Of a stretch of 64,000 bases of DNA, positions 52,097-59,777 are shown one piece after another. Below the pieces are notes generated by a model. The model ran no database searches and was not told the DNA's origin. It worked only from the letters and a program-made list of their open reading frames with translations. Each line of letters starts with the position of its first letter. Positions within the stretch are counted from its first letter, which is position 1. Both the position numbers and the translations under genes were made by a program. This stretch comes from Streptomyces musisoli (GTDB taxonomy: Bacteria > Actinomycetota > Actinomycetes > Streptomycetales > Streptomycetaceae): contig NZ_JAERRH010000003.1 of NCBI RefSeq assembly GCF_016741855.1, positions 62,001-126,000 on the forward strand. Reading direction: 5' to 3'.

Positions 52097-53311
52097 TCAA
52101 CCGTGTGTGCCGGGGCCTTCCGCGGCGATCGCCTGCCGGCGGAACCTCTCGACGGCCGCCGCGTGGGACCTCAACACGTCGGCGACGGCCTCCAGTTCGC
52201 CGTCGGCCACACAGGCGATCCCCGGGCGCCCGCCCGTCGGCAGCGGACGGACGCGGTCGCCCGGCGGCGCGTACAGCAGCTCGGCCGCGACATGGATGTC
52301 GACCGCCGCCGCGATGCTCCGCGCGACGGGCTCCGGGTAGCCCGCCGCCGACGCCGCCCGCCACAGCCGCTCCCGCCGGACCCCGCACAGGTGCGGCGCC
52401 AGCCTGAGGAGGCCGTCGTTGATGGCGGCCCGGCGCAGCTCCAGACGGAGGGCGGCACCGCTGACCCGGCCGGTCGCGGGCGCCGCCGGAGCGCTGACCG
52501 TCAGCATCGTCTGCCACAGCGGCTTCAGGCGCCGGTAGGTGCCCACCAGCCGTCGGCGCTCCGCCACCAGCGGGCCGGCCTGGCCGGCGATGAAGGCCAC
52601 GGACACCAGGACCGCCTCGACGATGGCGAACGGCGGTGCCACGTACGTCGACAGCCAGTCCCAGTCCCGGCCGCTCCACCGGGCGCCGATCGCCGCGAGT
52701 TTGGCGATGTCGAAGACGAGCCCGAGGGCGTACGCCTCCTGGAGGAAGATCACCGCCCGGCGCAGCCAGGTGTCCTCCAGCTCCCGGAACCAGGCCCACA
52801 GCATGCCGGCCGCGACCAGCGCGGACACCAGGTGGGCGAGGAGGTAGAGCAGCACGAACTCGCGCATCCAGGGCGTGTCGGCGTAGTAGGTGTCGAAGTC
52901 GCGCAGCCGCTCCTCGCGGTGGTCGCCGAGCCGGAACGTCGTCCACAGGCCGACGATGATGACGGCGTACGCCATCCAGACGAGGCGGGTGCGCCGGCGG
53001 CGCGCGGCGGACGGCGGCTCGCGCCAGGTGATGATGAGCCACAGGCAGGCGCCGCAGTACACGGTCAGCAGGGAATACACGAACAGACTGGCGAAGTTGG
53101 GGACGCCCGTGGACACGTTGATGCGGTGCAGGTTGGCCGGCGGCAGCGAGGCGAAGACGATCGCGCCGATGCCGAGCAGCAGTGCGGTGGCCCGCAGGAT
53201 CGGGTCCTGCCAGGCGCGCCGCAGCAACGGCAGTTTGATCACGAAGGCTACGGCGAGCAGGACGGCCGGGACGGCGTAGGCGGCGAAGGAGCCGGCGATG
53301 TCCCAGCTCAT
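52097..53311 (-). CDS. MAB_1171c-type (DUF6545) membrane protein
   Basis: A 404-residue protein with about seven transmembrane helices in residues 5-240 (first: IAGSFAAYAVPAVLLAVAFV) and a helical cytoplasmic C-terminal domain (LKPLWQTMLTVSAP, LRLELRRAAINDGLLRLAPH). It matches MAB_1171c-type putative transporters with a DUF6545 tail. ATG 53311 overlaps the ImmA gene's TGA, so it is translationally coupled. In Streptomyces this gene type commonly follows XRE and ImmA/IrrE genes; the three together may form a stress or peptide-response unit. Function unknown. Confidence 0.85.
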   Translation of the reverse strand: MSWDIAGSFAAYAVPAVLLAVAFVIKLPLLRRAWQDPILRATALLLGIGAIVFASLPPANLHRINVSTGVPNFASLFVYSLLTVYCGACLWLIITWREPPSAARRRRTRLVWMAYAVIIVGLWTTFRLGDHREERLRDFDTYYADTPWMREFVLLYLLAHLVSALVAAGMLWAWFRELEDTWLRRAVIFLQEAYALGLVFDIAKLAAIGARWSGRDWDWLSTYVAPPFAIVEAVLVSVAFIAGQAGPLVAERRRLVGTYRRLKPLWQTMLTVSAPAAPATGRVSGAALRLELRRAAINDGLLRLAPHLCGVRRERLWRAASAAGYPEPVARSIAAAVDIHVAAELLYAPPGDRVRPLPTGGRPGIACVADGELEAVADVLRSHAAAVERFRRQAIAAEGPGTHG

Positions 53312-53925
53312 CAGGGCCCGCCGATGTTGCCCAGCGAGGAGGAGAGCCGGTCGGTGAGGGTGTCCTGGGTCATCCGGCCGGCCGCGCCGGGCCCGACGAC
53401 CTTGGAGAACTTCGCCGCGAGGCGCAGCCCGCACTCCTCGGCCTCCCACTCGGCCTCGGCCGCCGCCGCGGCGGGCGAGCGGGTGGCCATGGCGGCCACC
53501 CGCTCCCAGGGGATGTCCTCCTCGGCGCGGGCCAGCAGCCGGCGGGCGGCGGCGGGCAGACCGGCCGGGTAGTGCACGTCCAGCGTGCCGTAGTGGATGT
53601 GGCCGATCTCGTGCCCGGTGATGACGAACTTGTGCGGGTCCGGGGCCCGGTCCTCGACCACGACGACGTAGTCCTCGTCCCGGGCGAGGGTGACACCGGA
53701 GATGTCCAGGCCCGCCGGGAAGGCGACGAACCGCAGCCGGACCGGGCGGTCCAGCTGCGGGCTGAGGGTGGCGCACAGCGCGTGCAGGAACGCCTTCGGG
53801 TCGGTCGGCGGGGTGAGGGTGCGGACGGTGTCGCGCACCAGCCGGTCGAGGAAGCGCTTGGGGGACTTCCCGGGCTTCGCGGACGGCGGTCGCGGGTGCC
53901 TCGGGCCGGCGGACTGTTCAGGCAC
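53311..53925 (-). CDS. ImmA/IrrE-family metallo-endopeptidase
   Basis: A 204-residue zinc peptidase. The HExxH motif is FVITGHEIGHIHYG near residue 105; a downstream acidic cluster AEAEWEAEECG may give the third ligand. Family members cleave XRE-type repressors (ImmA, IrrE/DdrO). The partner XRE protein is encoded just upstream with an 8-bp overlap, so a repressor-protease pair is likely. Start GTG 53925. Confidence 0.92.
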   Translation of the reverse strand: MPEQSAGPRHPRPPSAKPGKSPKRFLDRLVRDTVRTLTPPTDPKAFLHALCATLSPQLDRPVRLRFVAFPAGLDISGVTLARDEDYVVVVEDRAPDPHKFVITGHEIGHIHYGTLDVHYPAGLPAAARRLLARAEEDIPWERVAAMATRSPAAAAAEAEWEAEECGLRLAAKFSKVVGPGAAGRMTQDTLTDRLSSSLGNIGGP

Positions 53926-54511
53926 GGCCGGCGTCCCCCGCCCGCTCCGAGGCGATGATCATCTCGGCCAGGTCGGCCAGGGTGGCGAGTTGCCGGGCGT
54001 TCATCTGCGGGGCCCGGGCGGCCAGCCGTATCAGCCCGCTCTCGCGCAGCCGCAGCAGCGGGTCCGCCTCGGCCTCCAGGCTCTGCACCACCGGTTGCAG
54101 CGCTTCGTGCAGCGCCTCCGGCTCGTCGGCCGTGAAGAAGCCCGCGGGCAGGCCGAAGAACCGGCGCAGCCGGTCGGCGTGTTCCAGGCTCGGCATCCCG
54201 CTCTTGCGCCACTCGCTCAGCCACTGCCGGCTGGTCCCGGCGATCCTGGCCAGTTCGTCCAGCGAGTACCGCTTGCCGTCCGGGCGGCGCCGGGTCTCCC
54301 GGATGAAGTCCAGCCGCTGCCGTACGCGTTGGGCGAGGCAGGTCTCGGCGGCCCGGCCCCCGGAGAGCAGTTCGACGACGGTGCCGACGGGGATCCCGGT
54401 GCGGTACGAGAGGCCGGCCACGTCGAGGGCCTCCGGCAGCCGGCCGGGCCGGCCGGTCAGCTCGCCCAGCCGGTCCAGGACTTCGGCCAGCGCGGCGTAG
54501 GCGTCACTCAC
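53918..54511 (-). CDS. XRE-type HTH regulator paired with ImmA protease
   Basis: A 197-residue regulator. An N-terminal atypical helical part is followed by a central HTH: SLDELARIAGTSRQWLSEWRKSG at about residues 95-117, then HADRLRRFFGLPAGFFTADE. The C-terminal helical tail may be the protease substrate. GTG 54511 is used because of GGGGGG 8-9 nt upstream; ATG 54535 is the alternative. First gene of the XRE-ImmA-MAB_1171c operon, divergent from the ATP-grasp-like gene. Confidence 0.88.
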   Translation of the reverse strand: MSDAYAALAEVLDRLGELTGRPGRLPEALDVAGLSYRTGIPVGTVVELLSGGRAAETCLAQRVRQRLDFIRETRRRPDGKRYSLDELARIAGTSRQWLSEWRKSGMPSLEHADRLRRFFGLPAGFFTADEPEALHEALQPVVQSLEAEADPLLRLRESGLIRLAARAPQMNARQLATLADLAEMIIASERAGDAGRA

Positions 54512-54678
54512 CGAGGTCCCCCCTGGGCGTGTCATCCGTTCGGTGACTGGGCGTGAGGCTACCCGCTCACCCGAGCGGCGACCAGACGTGACAAGGCTCC
54601 CTGCCTGAATACGCAGCAATCGTTGACAGTTGAGGGCGCGGTGGGTGAGGATCACTGCACGGAGAGCAAGATCCGACC

Positions 54679-54722
54679 CGCCCCGGGTGCCGCCTATGGG
54701 GGAGCGGCACCGGGGGCGTTTT
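54679..54722 (+). terminator. hairpin plus T-run in the leader of the ATP-grasp-like gene (possible attenuator)
   Basis: CGCCCCGGGTGCCGC and GCGGCACCGGGGGCG form a 15-bp stem with one mismatch and a 10-nt loop, followed by TTTT. It lies between a plausible promoter (TTGACA at 54623, GAGGAT at 54647) and the ATG at 54760, so it would terminate most leader transcripts. Confidence 0.6.
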
Positions 54723-54759
54723 CTCGACCTCCGTACCCCCCGAGGAAGGCCAGGCACCC

Positions 54760-55815
54760 ATGGCGCAGCCCGTCGTCCTCCTCGGGGCCGGCCGCCGGGA
54801 CATCTGCGGCGAGTTCTCGCTGGCGCGGATCGCCGCGGTCCGCCCGGTACTCCTGGTCGACCCGGATCCGCCCGGCTGGGCCCGCCCGTACGCGTCCGGC
54901 CATCTCGCGGCCGACCCGGCCGGGGAGGCGCCGACGGCCGAGGCGGTGCTGCGGTACGCGGCCGGGGACCCTATCGGCGGCGTGCTGACCTGGTCCGGCG
55001 GACATCTGCTCACCGCCGCGCGGATCGCCGGCCGGCTGGGGTTACCGGGCCTGGCGTACGAGACGGCCGCGGTCTGCGCCGACCCCACCGCCGTACGGGC
55101 ACTGCTGGCGCGGCACGGGGTGCCGACGGCCGGGCCCGAGGATCCCGGGGCCACGGAGGGCCCGCTGGTGTCCGCCGAGGCCGTCGTCCTGGACGACGAG
55201 GTCCGCATCGTCGCGCTGACCCGTACGACCCCGGGTCCGGCGCCCGCCCGCCGCCCGCTGCGGCACTGCGTCCACGCCCACGACGGGCTGCTGCACAACC
55301 GGTTCCTGCGCCAGTGCGTCGAGCGGGCCGTACGCGCCGTCGGCCTCACCCACACGGTCGCGCACCTCACGCTGCGGCTGACCGCCCGCGGCCCGCGCGT
55401 CCTGGGCGTGGCCCCGCATCTGCCCGGCGACCTGATCCCACTGCTGGTGGAGCGGGCCACCGGGGTCGACCTGGCCGGGGCCGCCGCCACGCTGGCCACC
55501 GGCGGGCTCCCGGACGTGACCCCGACCCTGCAGCGGGCCGCCGCCGTCCAGTTCGCCTACCCGGCCATGACCGGCCGCCTGACCGACCTGTGGCTGGACC
55601 CCGCCGCCGCACACGAGCCGGCCGCGGAGCGCATGGTGCTCACCCGGCGGGCCGGCGACACGGTGACGGCGGCCCCGCACGCGGACCTCACCGACCGCCT
55701 CGCCCACTGGGTGGCGACGGGCGAGGACGCCGCGGAGTGCGAGGACACCCTGCGCCGCCTGGCCCGCCACCTGACGGCGACGGTGACACCGACGACCCAG
55801 ACATACGCGGCCTGA
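54760..55815 (+). CDS. ATP-grasp-like carboxylate ligase-type protein
   Basis: A 351-residue soluble protein. Its N-terminal third looks like the pre-ATP-grasp Rossmann domain (VVLLGAGRRDICGEFSLARI, LTWSGGHLLTAARIAGRLGL). The remaining part keeps the DPTAVRALLARHGVPTAGPE helix and a degraded ATP-grasp region, but the usual glycine-rich ATP loop is not obvious. It could therefore be inactive or have a modified activity. ATG 54760. A leader hairpin may attenuate it. Confidence 0.72.
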   Translation: MAQPVVLLGAGRRDICGEFSLARIAAVRPVLLVDPDPPGWARPYASGHLAADPAGEAPTAEAVLRYAAGDPIGGVLTWSGGHLLTAARIAGRLGLPGLAYETAAVCADPTAVRALLARHGVPTAGPEDPGATEGPLVSAEAVVLDDEVRIVALTRTTPGPAPARRPLRHCVHAHDGLLHNRFLRQCVERAVRAVGLTHTVAHLTLRLTARGPRVLGVAPHLPGDLIPLLVERATGVDLAGAAATLATGGLPDVTPTLQRAAAVQFAYPAMTGRLTDLWLDPAAAHEPAAERMVLTRRAGDTVTAAPHADLTDRLAHWVATGEDAAECEDTLRRLARHLTATVTPTTQTYAA

Positions 55816-56174
55816 GCCCCGCCCGCGCCACGACGGCCTTCGACAGCCGGGTGCGGGCGGCCGAACAAACCCCCACTGCACCAACAGCCCGGGGGGGTGG
55901 GCGACCGAGAAATCCCGTGCGTCCGGGGCCCGGACCGGCCTCTCGGGCTCCCGGGCTCCGGTTGCCGGACCGTGACGGCCGGGGAACCCCGGTACATCAG
56001 ATCCGGACCGGCCGTTCGGGCTCCGGCAGCCGGGCGGGTGGGGGCCGAGGGGGCCCGTACGTGCAGGGGGCGGGCCGGCCGTTCGGGCTTCGGTTGTCGG
56101 TGGTCTCCCCGGCGCCGTGACGCCGGTCACCGGGACCGTGTGCCCACGGCCACCCCTCGGGCCGTTCCGGGGTG
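55816..56174. other. 359-bp region with CCGGACCGGCCGTTCGGGCT repeats
   Basis: Between the ATP-grasp-like gene and the cobalamin riboswitch. Three to four copies of GGACCGGCCKYTCGGGCTYC occur at about 55932, 56006 and 56075, separated by unrelated 60-70 bp. The promoter of the B12-controlled operon should be in the last 60 bp; ACCGGGACCGTGTGCCC precedes the aptamer. No gene seen. Confidence 0.6.
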
Positions 56175-56300
56175 CCGGTAAAGTGGCCGAGTCGTCATCA
56201 CACCCGTACGGGGGGAAGCCGGTGCAATTCCGGCGCTGACCTGCAACCGTTAAGCCGTCCCCGGTCCGCCGGGCGGTGAGCCGGACCGCCCCGGGCGGGA
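56175..56300 (+). promoter_or_regulatory. cobalamin (B12) riboswitch
   Basis: The B12-box core GGGGGAAGCCGGTGCAATTC CGGCGCTGACCTGCAACCGT is unmistakable, with GTCCCCGGTCCGCCGGGCGG TGAGCCGGACC after it as the P-arm (both shown in parts). It controls the downstream operon, which begins 124 bp later, in response to adenosylcobalamin or a related corrinoid; high B12 would switch it off. Confidence 0.93.
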
Positions 56301-56423
56301 CGTTGACCGGCTCGCGTGCGCAGGCGGCCCGCCGCGCACGGCACCGTCGAGGTCTACGGAGCCGAGCCGCCCGGGGTGTCCCGTGCGCTGCCCGGCTCCC
56401 CGCAGGAGAGGCAGTCGCCGACC

Positions 56424-57632
56424 ATGAACGTCCGCCGCAGTGCCGCGGCTCTCGCCGCCGTAGGCGTGCTGGCCGCCGCCGCGCCCGCCACGGCCGCCGG
56501 CTCGTCCCCGTCCCCCAAGGTGACCGTCCCGTCCGGGCTGTACGGCAAGGGGGACCCGACGTACGACGGCGTGTGGCGGCAGTCGCTGACGCTGGTCGCC
56601 CAGCGGACGCTCGGCTACCGGCCGGCCGCCGCGGCCGTGGACTGGCTCACCGGGCAGCAGTGCGCCAACGGCTCCTTCGCCGCCTTCCGCGCCACCCCCG
56701 CGAAGCCCTGCGACGACAAGGTCACGGCCGACACCAACAGCACGGCCGCCGCCGTCCAGGCCCTGGCCGCGACCGGTGGACACGGCGGTGCCGTGGCCAA
56801 GGCCGTGGCGTGGCTGAAGTCCGTGCAGAACAAGGACGGCGGCTGGAGTTACTTCGCGGGCGACCCCAGCGACGCCAACTCGACGTCCGTCGTCATCGGC
56901 GCGCTGGCCGCGGCCGGCACGGACCCGGCGGACGTCCGCAAGTCCGGCAAGTCCCCGTACGACGCGCTGCCCGCCTGGGCCGTCCCCTGCGACCAGGACG
57001 GCGGCGGCGCCCTCGCCTTCCAGCCGGACAAGAAGGGCAAGTTGCTCGCCAACGCGGACGCGACCGCGGCCGGCCTGCTGGGCGCGCTCGGCAAGGGCTT
57101 CGTGGCGGAGGCCGGCAAGGCCCCGGCGAAGGACGCCTGCGTCGAGGCAGGCCACCCGACTCGGGAGCAGGTGGCGGACAACGCCGGCGCGTACCTGGCC
57201 GCGGCCGTCGCGAAGAGCGGCCACCTCCAGTCCACCCTGCCCGGCGCCAAGGACCAGCCCGACTTCGGCAACACCGCGGACGCCGTCGTCGCGCTCGCCG
57301 CGGACGGCCGGACCGAGCCGGCCGAGAAGGCGTACGCCTGGCTGGAGAAGAACGCCGGCCAGTGGGCGACGCAGAGCGGCCCGGCGGCGTACGCCCAGCT
57401 GATCCTCGCCGCGCACGCCGTCGGCGAGCAGCCGGGTGACTTCGACGGCACCAGCCTGGTCAGCTCCCTGAACGCGCTGGGTCCGGCCCCGCACATGCCC
57501 GCGGCCGAGCACAAGGCGGCGGCGCAGGAGGAGGACTCGAAGAGCGGCGTCTGGTGGACCGTCGGCGCCTGTCTCGTCGCCGGCATCGGCATCGGCTTCC
57601 TGCTCAGCGGCCGCAAGAAGCGGCAGCCGTGA
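56424..57632 (+). CDS. secreted, tail-anchored alpha/alpha-barrel protein of the B12 operon (transcobalamin-like)
   Basis: A 402-residue extracytoplasmic protein. Signal peptide RRSAAALAAVGVLAAAAPAT is followed by repeated helix hairpins: AVDWLTGQQCANGSFAAFRA, AVAWLKSVQNKDGGWSYFAG, NTADAVVALAADGRTEP. It ends in a C-terminal transmembrane helix WWTVGACLVAGIGIGFLLSG with KKRQP. Prenyltransferase/squalene-type toroids are also the fold of the N-domain of eukaryotic transcobalamin. Being first in a B12-riboswitch operon with an ECF transporter suggests a surface corrinoid-binding protein; binding is inferred, not seen. Confidence 0.85.
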   Translation: MNVRRSAAALAAVGVLAAAAPATAAGSSPSPKVTVPSGLYGKGDPTYDGVWRQSLTLVAQRTLGYRPAAAAVDWLTGQQCANGSFAAFRATPAKPCDDKVTADTNSTAAAVQALAATGGHGGAVAKAVAWLKSVQNKDGGWSYFAGDPSDANSTSVVIGALAAAGTDPADVRKSGKSPYDALPAWAVPCDQDGGGALAFQPDKKGKLLANADATAAGLLGALGKGFVAEAGKAPAKDACVEAGHPTREQVADNAGAYLAAAVAKSGHLQSTLPGAKDQPDFGNTADAVVALAADGRTEPAEKAYAWLEKNAGQWATQSGPAAYAQLILAAHAVGEQPGDFDGTSLVSSLNALGPAPHMPAAEHKAAAQEEDSKSGVWWTVGACLVAGIGIGFLLSGRKKRQP

Positions 57633-58321
57633 CCGCCGTCCGCCGTGCCGTGCCGGTGCTCGTCGCCGTGCTGCTGCTCCTCGGCTCCGCCGGGCAGGCC
57701 GGGGCCACCGGGTACCGCTACTGGTCCTTCTGGGAGCGCACCGGTGGCCAGTGGACGTACGCCACGCAGGGCCCGTCGTCCGCACGTCCCGACGACGGGG
57801 CGGTCGAGGGCTTCCGGTTCGCGGTGAGCGAGGACTCGGCGGACGCGAGCCGGCCGCGCGGTACGGCGGACTTCGACACGATCTGTGCGGGTACCCCGGT
57901 GAAGTCCGGGACGAAGCGGGTGGCCGTGGTCCTCGACTTCGGCACGCCCGCGGACGCGCCGTCCGGCGAGACGCCGCCGGGCCGGCGTACGGCGTGCGCG
58001 CGGGTGTCGTCCGACGCGACGAGCGCGGACGCGCTGGCCGCCGTGGCCAAGCCGCTCCGGTACGACACCAACGCCCTGCTGTGCGCGATCGCCGGGTATC
58101 CGGTGAAGGGGTGCGGGGAGCAGGTCTCCGCGGGCGGTGCCGCGAAGAACGAGGCGGAGGGTGCCACGAGGGGGAAGGGCGGGTCGGACGGGTCGGACGG
58201 GTCGGACGACGGCGGCCCGTCCCTGGGGCTTCCGGTCGGCGCGGCGGCGGTCGCCCTGCTGGCGGCGGCAGCGGCCTGGCAGGCGCGGCGCCGCGGTGCC
58301 GCGCGGCGGGAGGCCGAGTGA
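57629..58321 (+). CDS. SCO2322-family extracytoplasmic protein
   Basis: A 230-residue protein. Signal peptide AVPVLVAVLLLLGSAGQAGA, then a soluble region starting TGYRYWSFWERTGGQWTYAT with four Cys, an Asp/Ser/Gly-rich linker (GGSDGSDGSDDGG), and a C-terminal membrane helix LPVGAAAVALLAAAAAW followed by QARRRGAARR. GTG 57629 overlaps the previous gene's TGA (GTGA). Matches the SCO2322 family always found beside ECF transporter genes in Streptomyces. A second surface partner of the transport system is likely. Confidence 0.88.
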   Translation: MTAVRRAVPVLVAVLLLLGSAGQAGATGYRYWSFWERTGGQWTYATQGPSSARPDDGAVEGFRFAVSEDSADASRPRGTADFDTICAGTPVKSGTKRVAVVLDFGTPADAPSGETPPGRRTACARVSSDATSADALAAVAKPLRYDTNALLCAIAGYPVKGCGEQVSAGGAAKNEAEGATRGKGGSDGSDGSDDGGPSLGLPVGAAAVALLAAAAAWQARRRGAARREAE

Positions 58322-58330
58322 CGTGCGGTG

Positions 58331-58690
58331 CGGGCCGTCGTGCGGCTGCGGGTCCGCTGTGGACGCTCGCGCAGTTCCCCGCGCCCCTGGGGAGTCGGCG
58401 TCGGCCCCACTCGAATCGCGCCGCAGCCTCGGGCGGGCGTGTCCTGGCTGCGCGCCGTCGTGTGACTGCGGGTCCGCCGTGGACGGTCGCGCAGTTCCCC
58501 GCGCCCCTGGGGAGTCGGCGTCGGCGTCACTCGAATCGCGCCGTAGCGGCGGGCGGGCGTGTCCTGGCTGCGGGCCGTCTTGCGGCTGCGGGTCCGCCGT
58601 GGACGGTCGCGCAGTTCCCCGCGCCCCTGGGGAGTCGGCGTCGGCCCCACTCGAATCACGCCGTAGCCTCGGGCGGGCGTGTCCTGGCTG
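58331..58690. repeat. three tandem copies of a 120-bp element
   Basis: Exact 120-bp period (58331-58450, 58451-58570, 58571-58690) with about 93-96 percent identity. Each unit contains CGCGCAGTTCCCCGCGCCCC TGGGG, a sequence very common in Streptomyces intergenic DNA, plus CACTCGAATCRCGCC and GGGCGGGCGTGTCCTGGCTG. It fills the gap between the SCO2322-type gene and the ECF T-component gene, and falsely extends open frames. Confidence 0.95.
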
Positions 58691-58709
58691 CGGGTGGGGT
58701 CGGCGTCGG

Positions 58710-59777
58710 GTGACCGTGCATCCCGGTGCCTGGTGGCTGTGGGCCCTCGGGCTCGGTACCGCCGCCACCCGCACCACCAACCCCCTCCTCCTCGCCCTCC
58801 TCATCGCGGCCTCCGCCTACGTCGTGGCGACGCACCGCTCCTCCGCCCCCTGGTCCCGCTCCTACACCGCCTTCGCCCGGCTCGCCCTCGCCGTCATCCT
58901 CGTCCGCGTCCTGTTCGCGGTGGCCCTCGGTTCCCCCATCCCCGGCACCCACACCCTGCTCACCCTCCCCGAAGTCCCGCTGCCGCACTGGGCGCAGGGC
59001 ATCCGGCTGGGCGGCAGGGTGACCGCCGAGGCGGTCGTCTTCGCCGCCTACGACGGCCTGAAGCTCGCCACCCTCCTCATCTGCGTCGGCGCGGCGAACG
59101 CCCTGGCCAGCCCCAGCCGCCTGCTGAAGTCCCTGCCCGGCGCCCTGTACGAGACGGGCGTGGCCGTGGTCGTCGCCCTCACCTTCGCGCCCCACCTGAT
59201 CGCCGACGTCCAGCGGCTGCGCGCCGCCCGCCGGCTGCGCGGCCGTCCGGACCGCGGCGTCCGGGGCCTGCTCCAGGTCGGACTGCCGGTCCTGGAGGGC
59301 GCGTTGGAGCGCTCGGTGGCGCTGGCCGCCGCGATGGAGGCCCGCGGCTACGGCCGTACCGCCGACGTCCCCGCCCCCGTCCGCCGTACGACGGCCGCAC
59401 TCACCCTCGGCGGGCTGCTCGGCGTGTGCGCCGGAACGTACGGGCTGCTGACGGCCGAGGGGGGCGTGTACGGCCTTCCCCTGCTGCTGGCCGGGGTCGT
59501 CGCCGCGCTGGCGGGCCTGCGGCTGGGCGGCCGGCGTTCGCTGCGCACCCGGTACCGCCCGGACCCGTGGGATCTGCGTGCCTGGCTGGTCACGGGCTCG
59601 GGCGTCGCGGTGGCCGCACTGCTGACGCTGGCCTCCGCCCACGATCCGGGGGCCCTGCACCCCGGGGTCGTCCCCCTCGTCCCGCCCACGCTGCCGCTCT
59701 GGCCCGCCGCGGCCGTCCTGCTCGCCCTGCTGCCCGCCTTCGCCGTCCCCCAGCCCGTTCCCAGGGAGCACTCGTGA
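58710..59777 (+). CDS. ECF transporter T component (CbiQ-like)
   Basis: A 355-residue transmembrane coupling protein of an energy-coupling-factor vitamin importer. About six to seven hydrophobic helices are seen; the coupling-helix Ala-Arg-Gly motif is present as AMEARGYGR near residue 215 and a second ARRLRGRP near residue 178. GTG 58710 is used; GTG 58716 is equally possible, and neither has a strong Shine-Dalgarno sequence. It overlaps the ATPase gene by 4 bp. Confidence 0.93.
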   Translation: MTVHPGAWWLWALGLGTAATRTTNPLLLALLIAASAYVVATHRSSAPWSRSYTAFARLALAVILVRVLFAVALGSPIPGTHTLLTLPEVPLPHWAQGIRLGGRVTAEAVVFAAYDGLKLATLLICVGAANALASPSRLLKSLPGALYETGVAVVVALTFAPHLIADVQRLRAARRLRGRPDRGVRGLLQVGLPVLEGALERSVALAAAMEARGYGRTADVPAPVRRTTAALTLGGLLGVCAGTYGLLTAEGGVYGLPLLLAGVVAALAGLRLGGRRSLRTRYRPDPWDLRAWLVTGSGVAVAALLTLASAHDPGALHPGVVPLVPPTLPLWPAAAVLLALLPAFAVPQPVPREHS

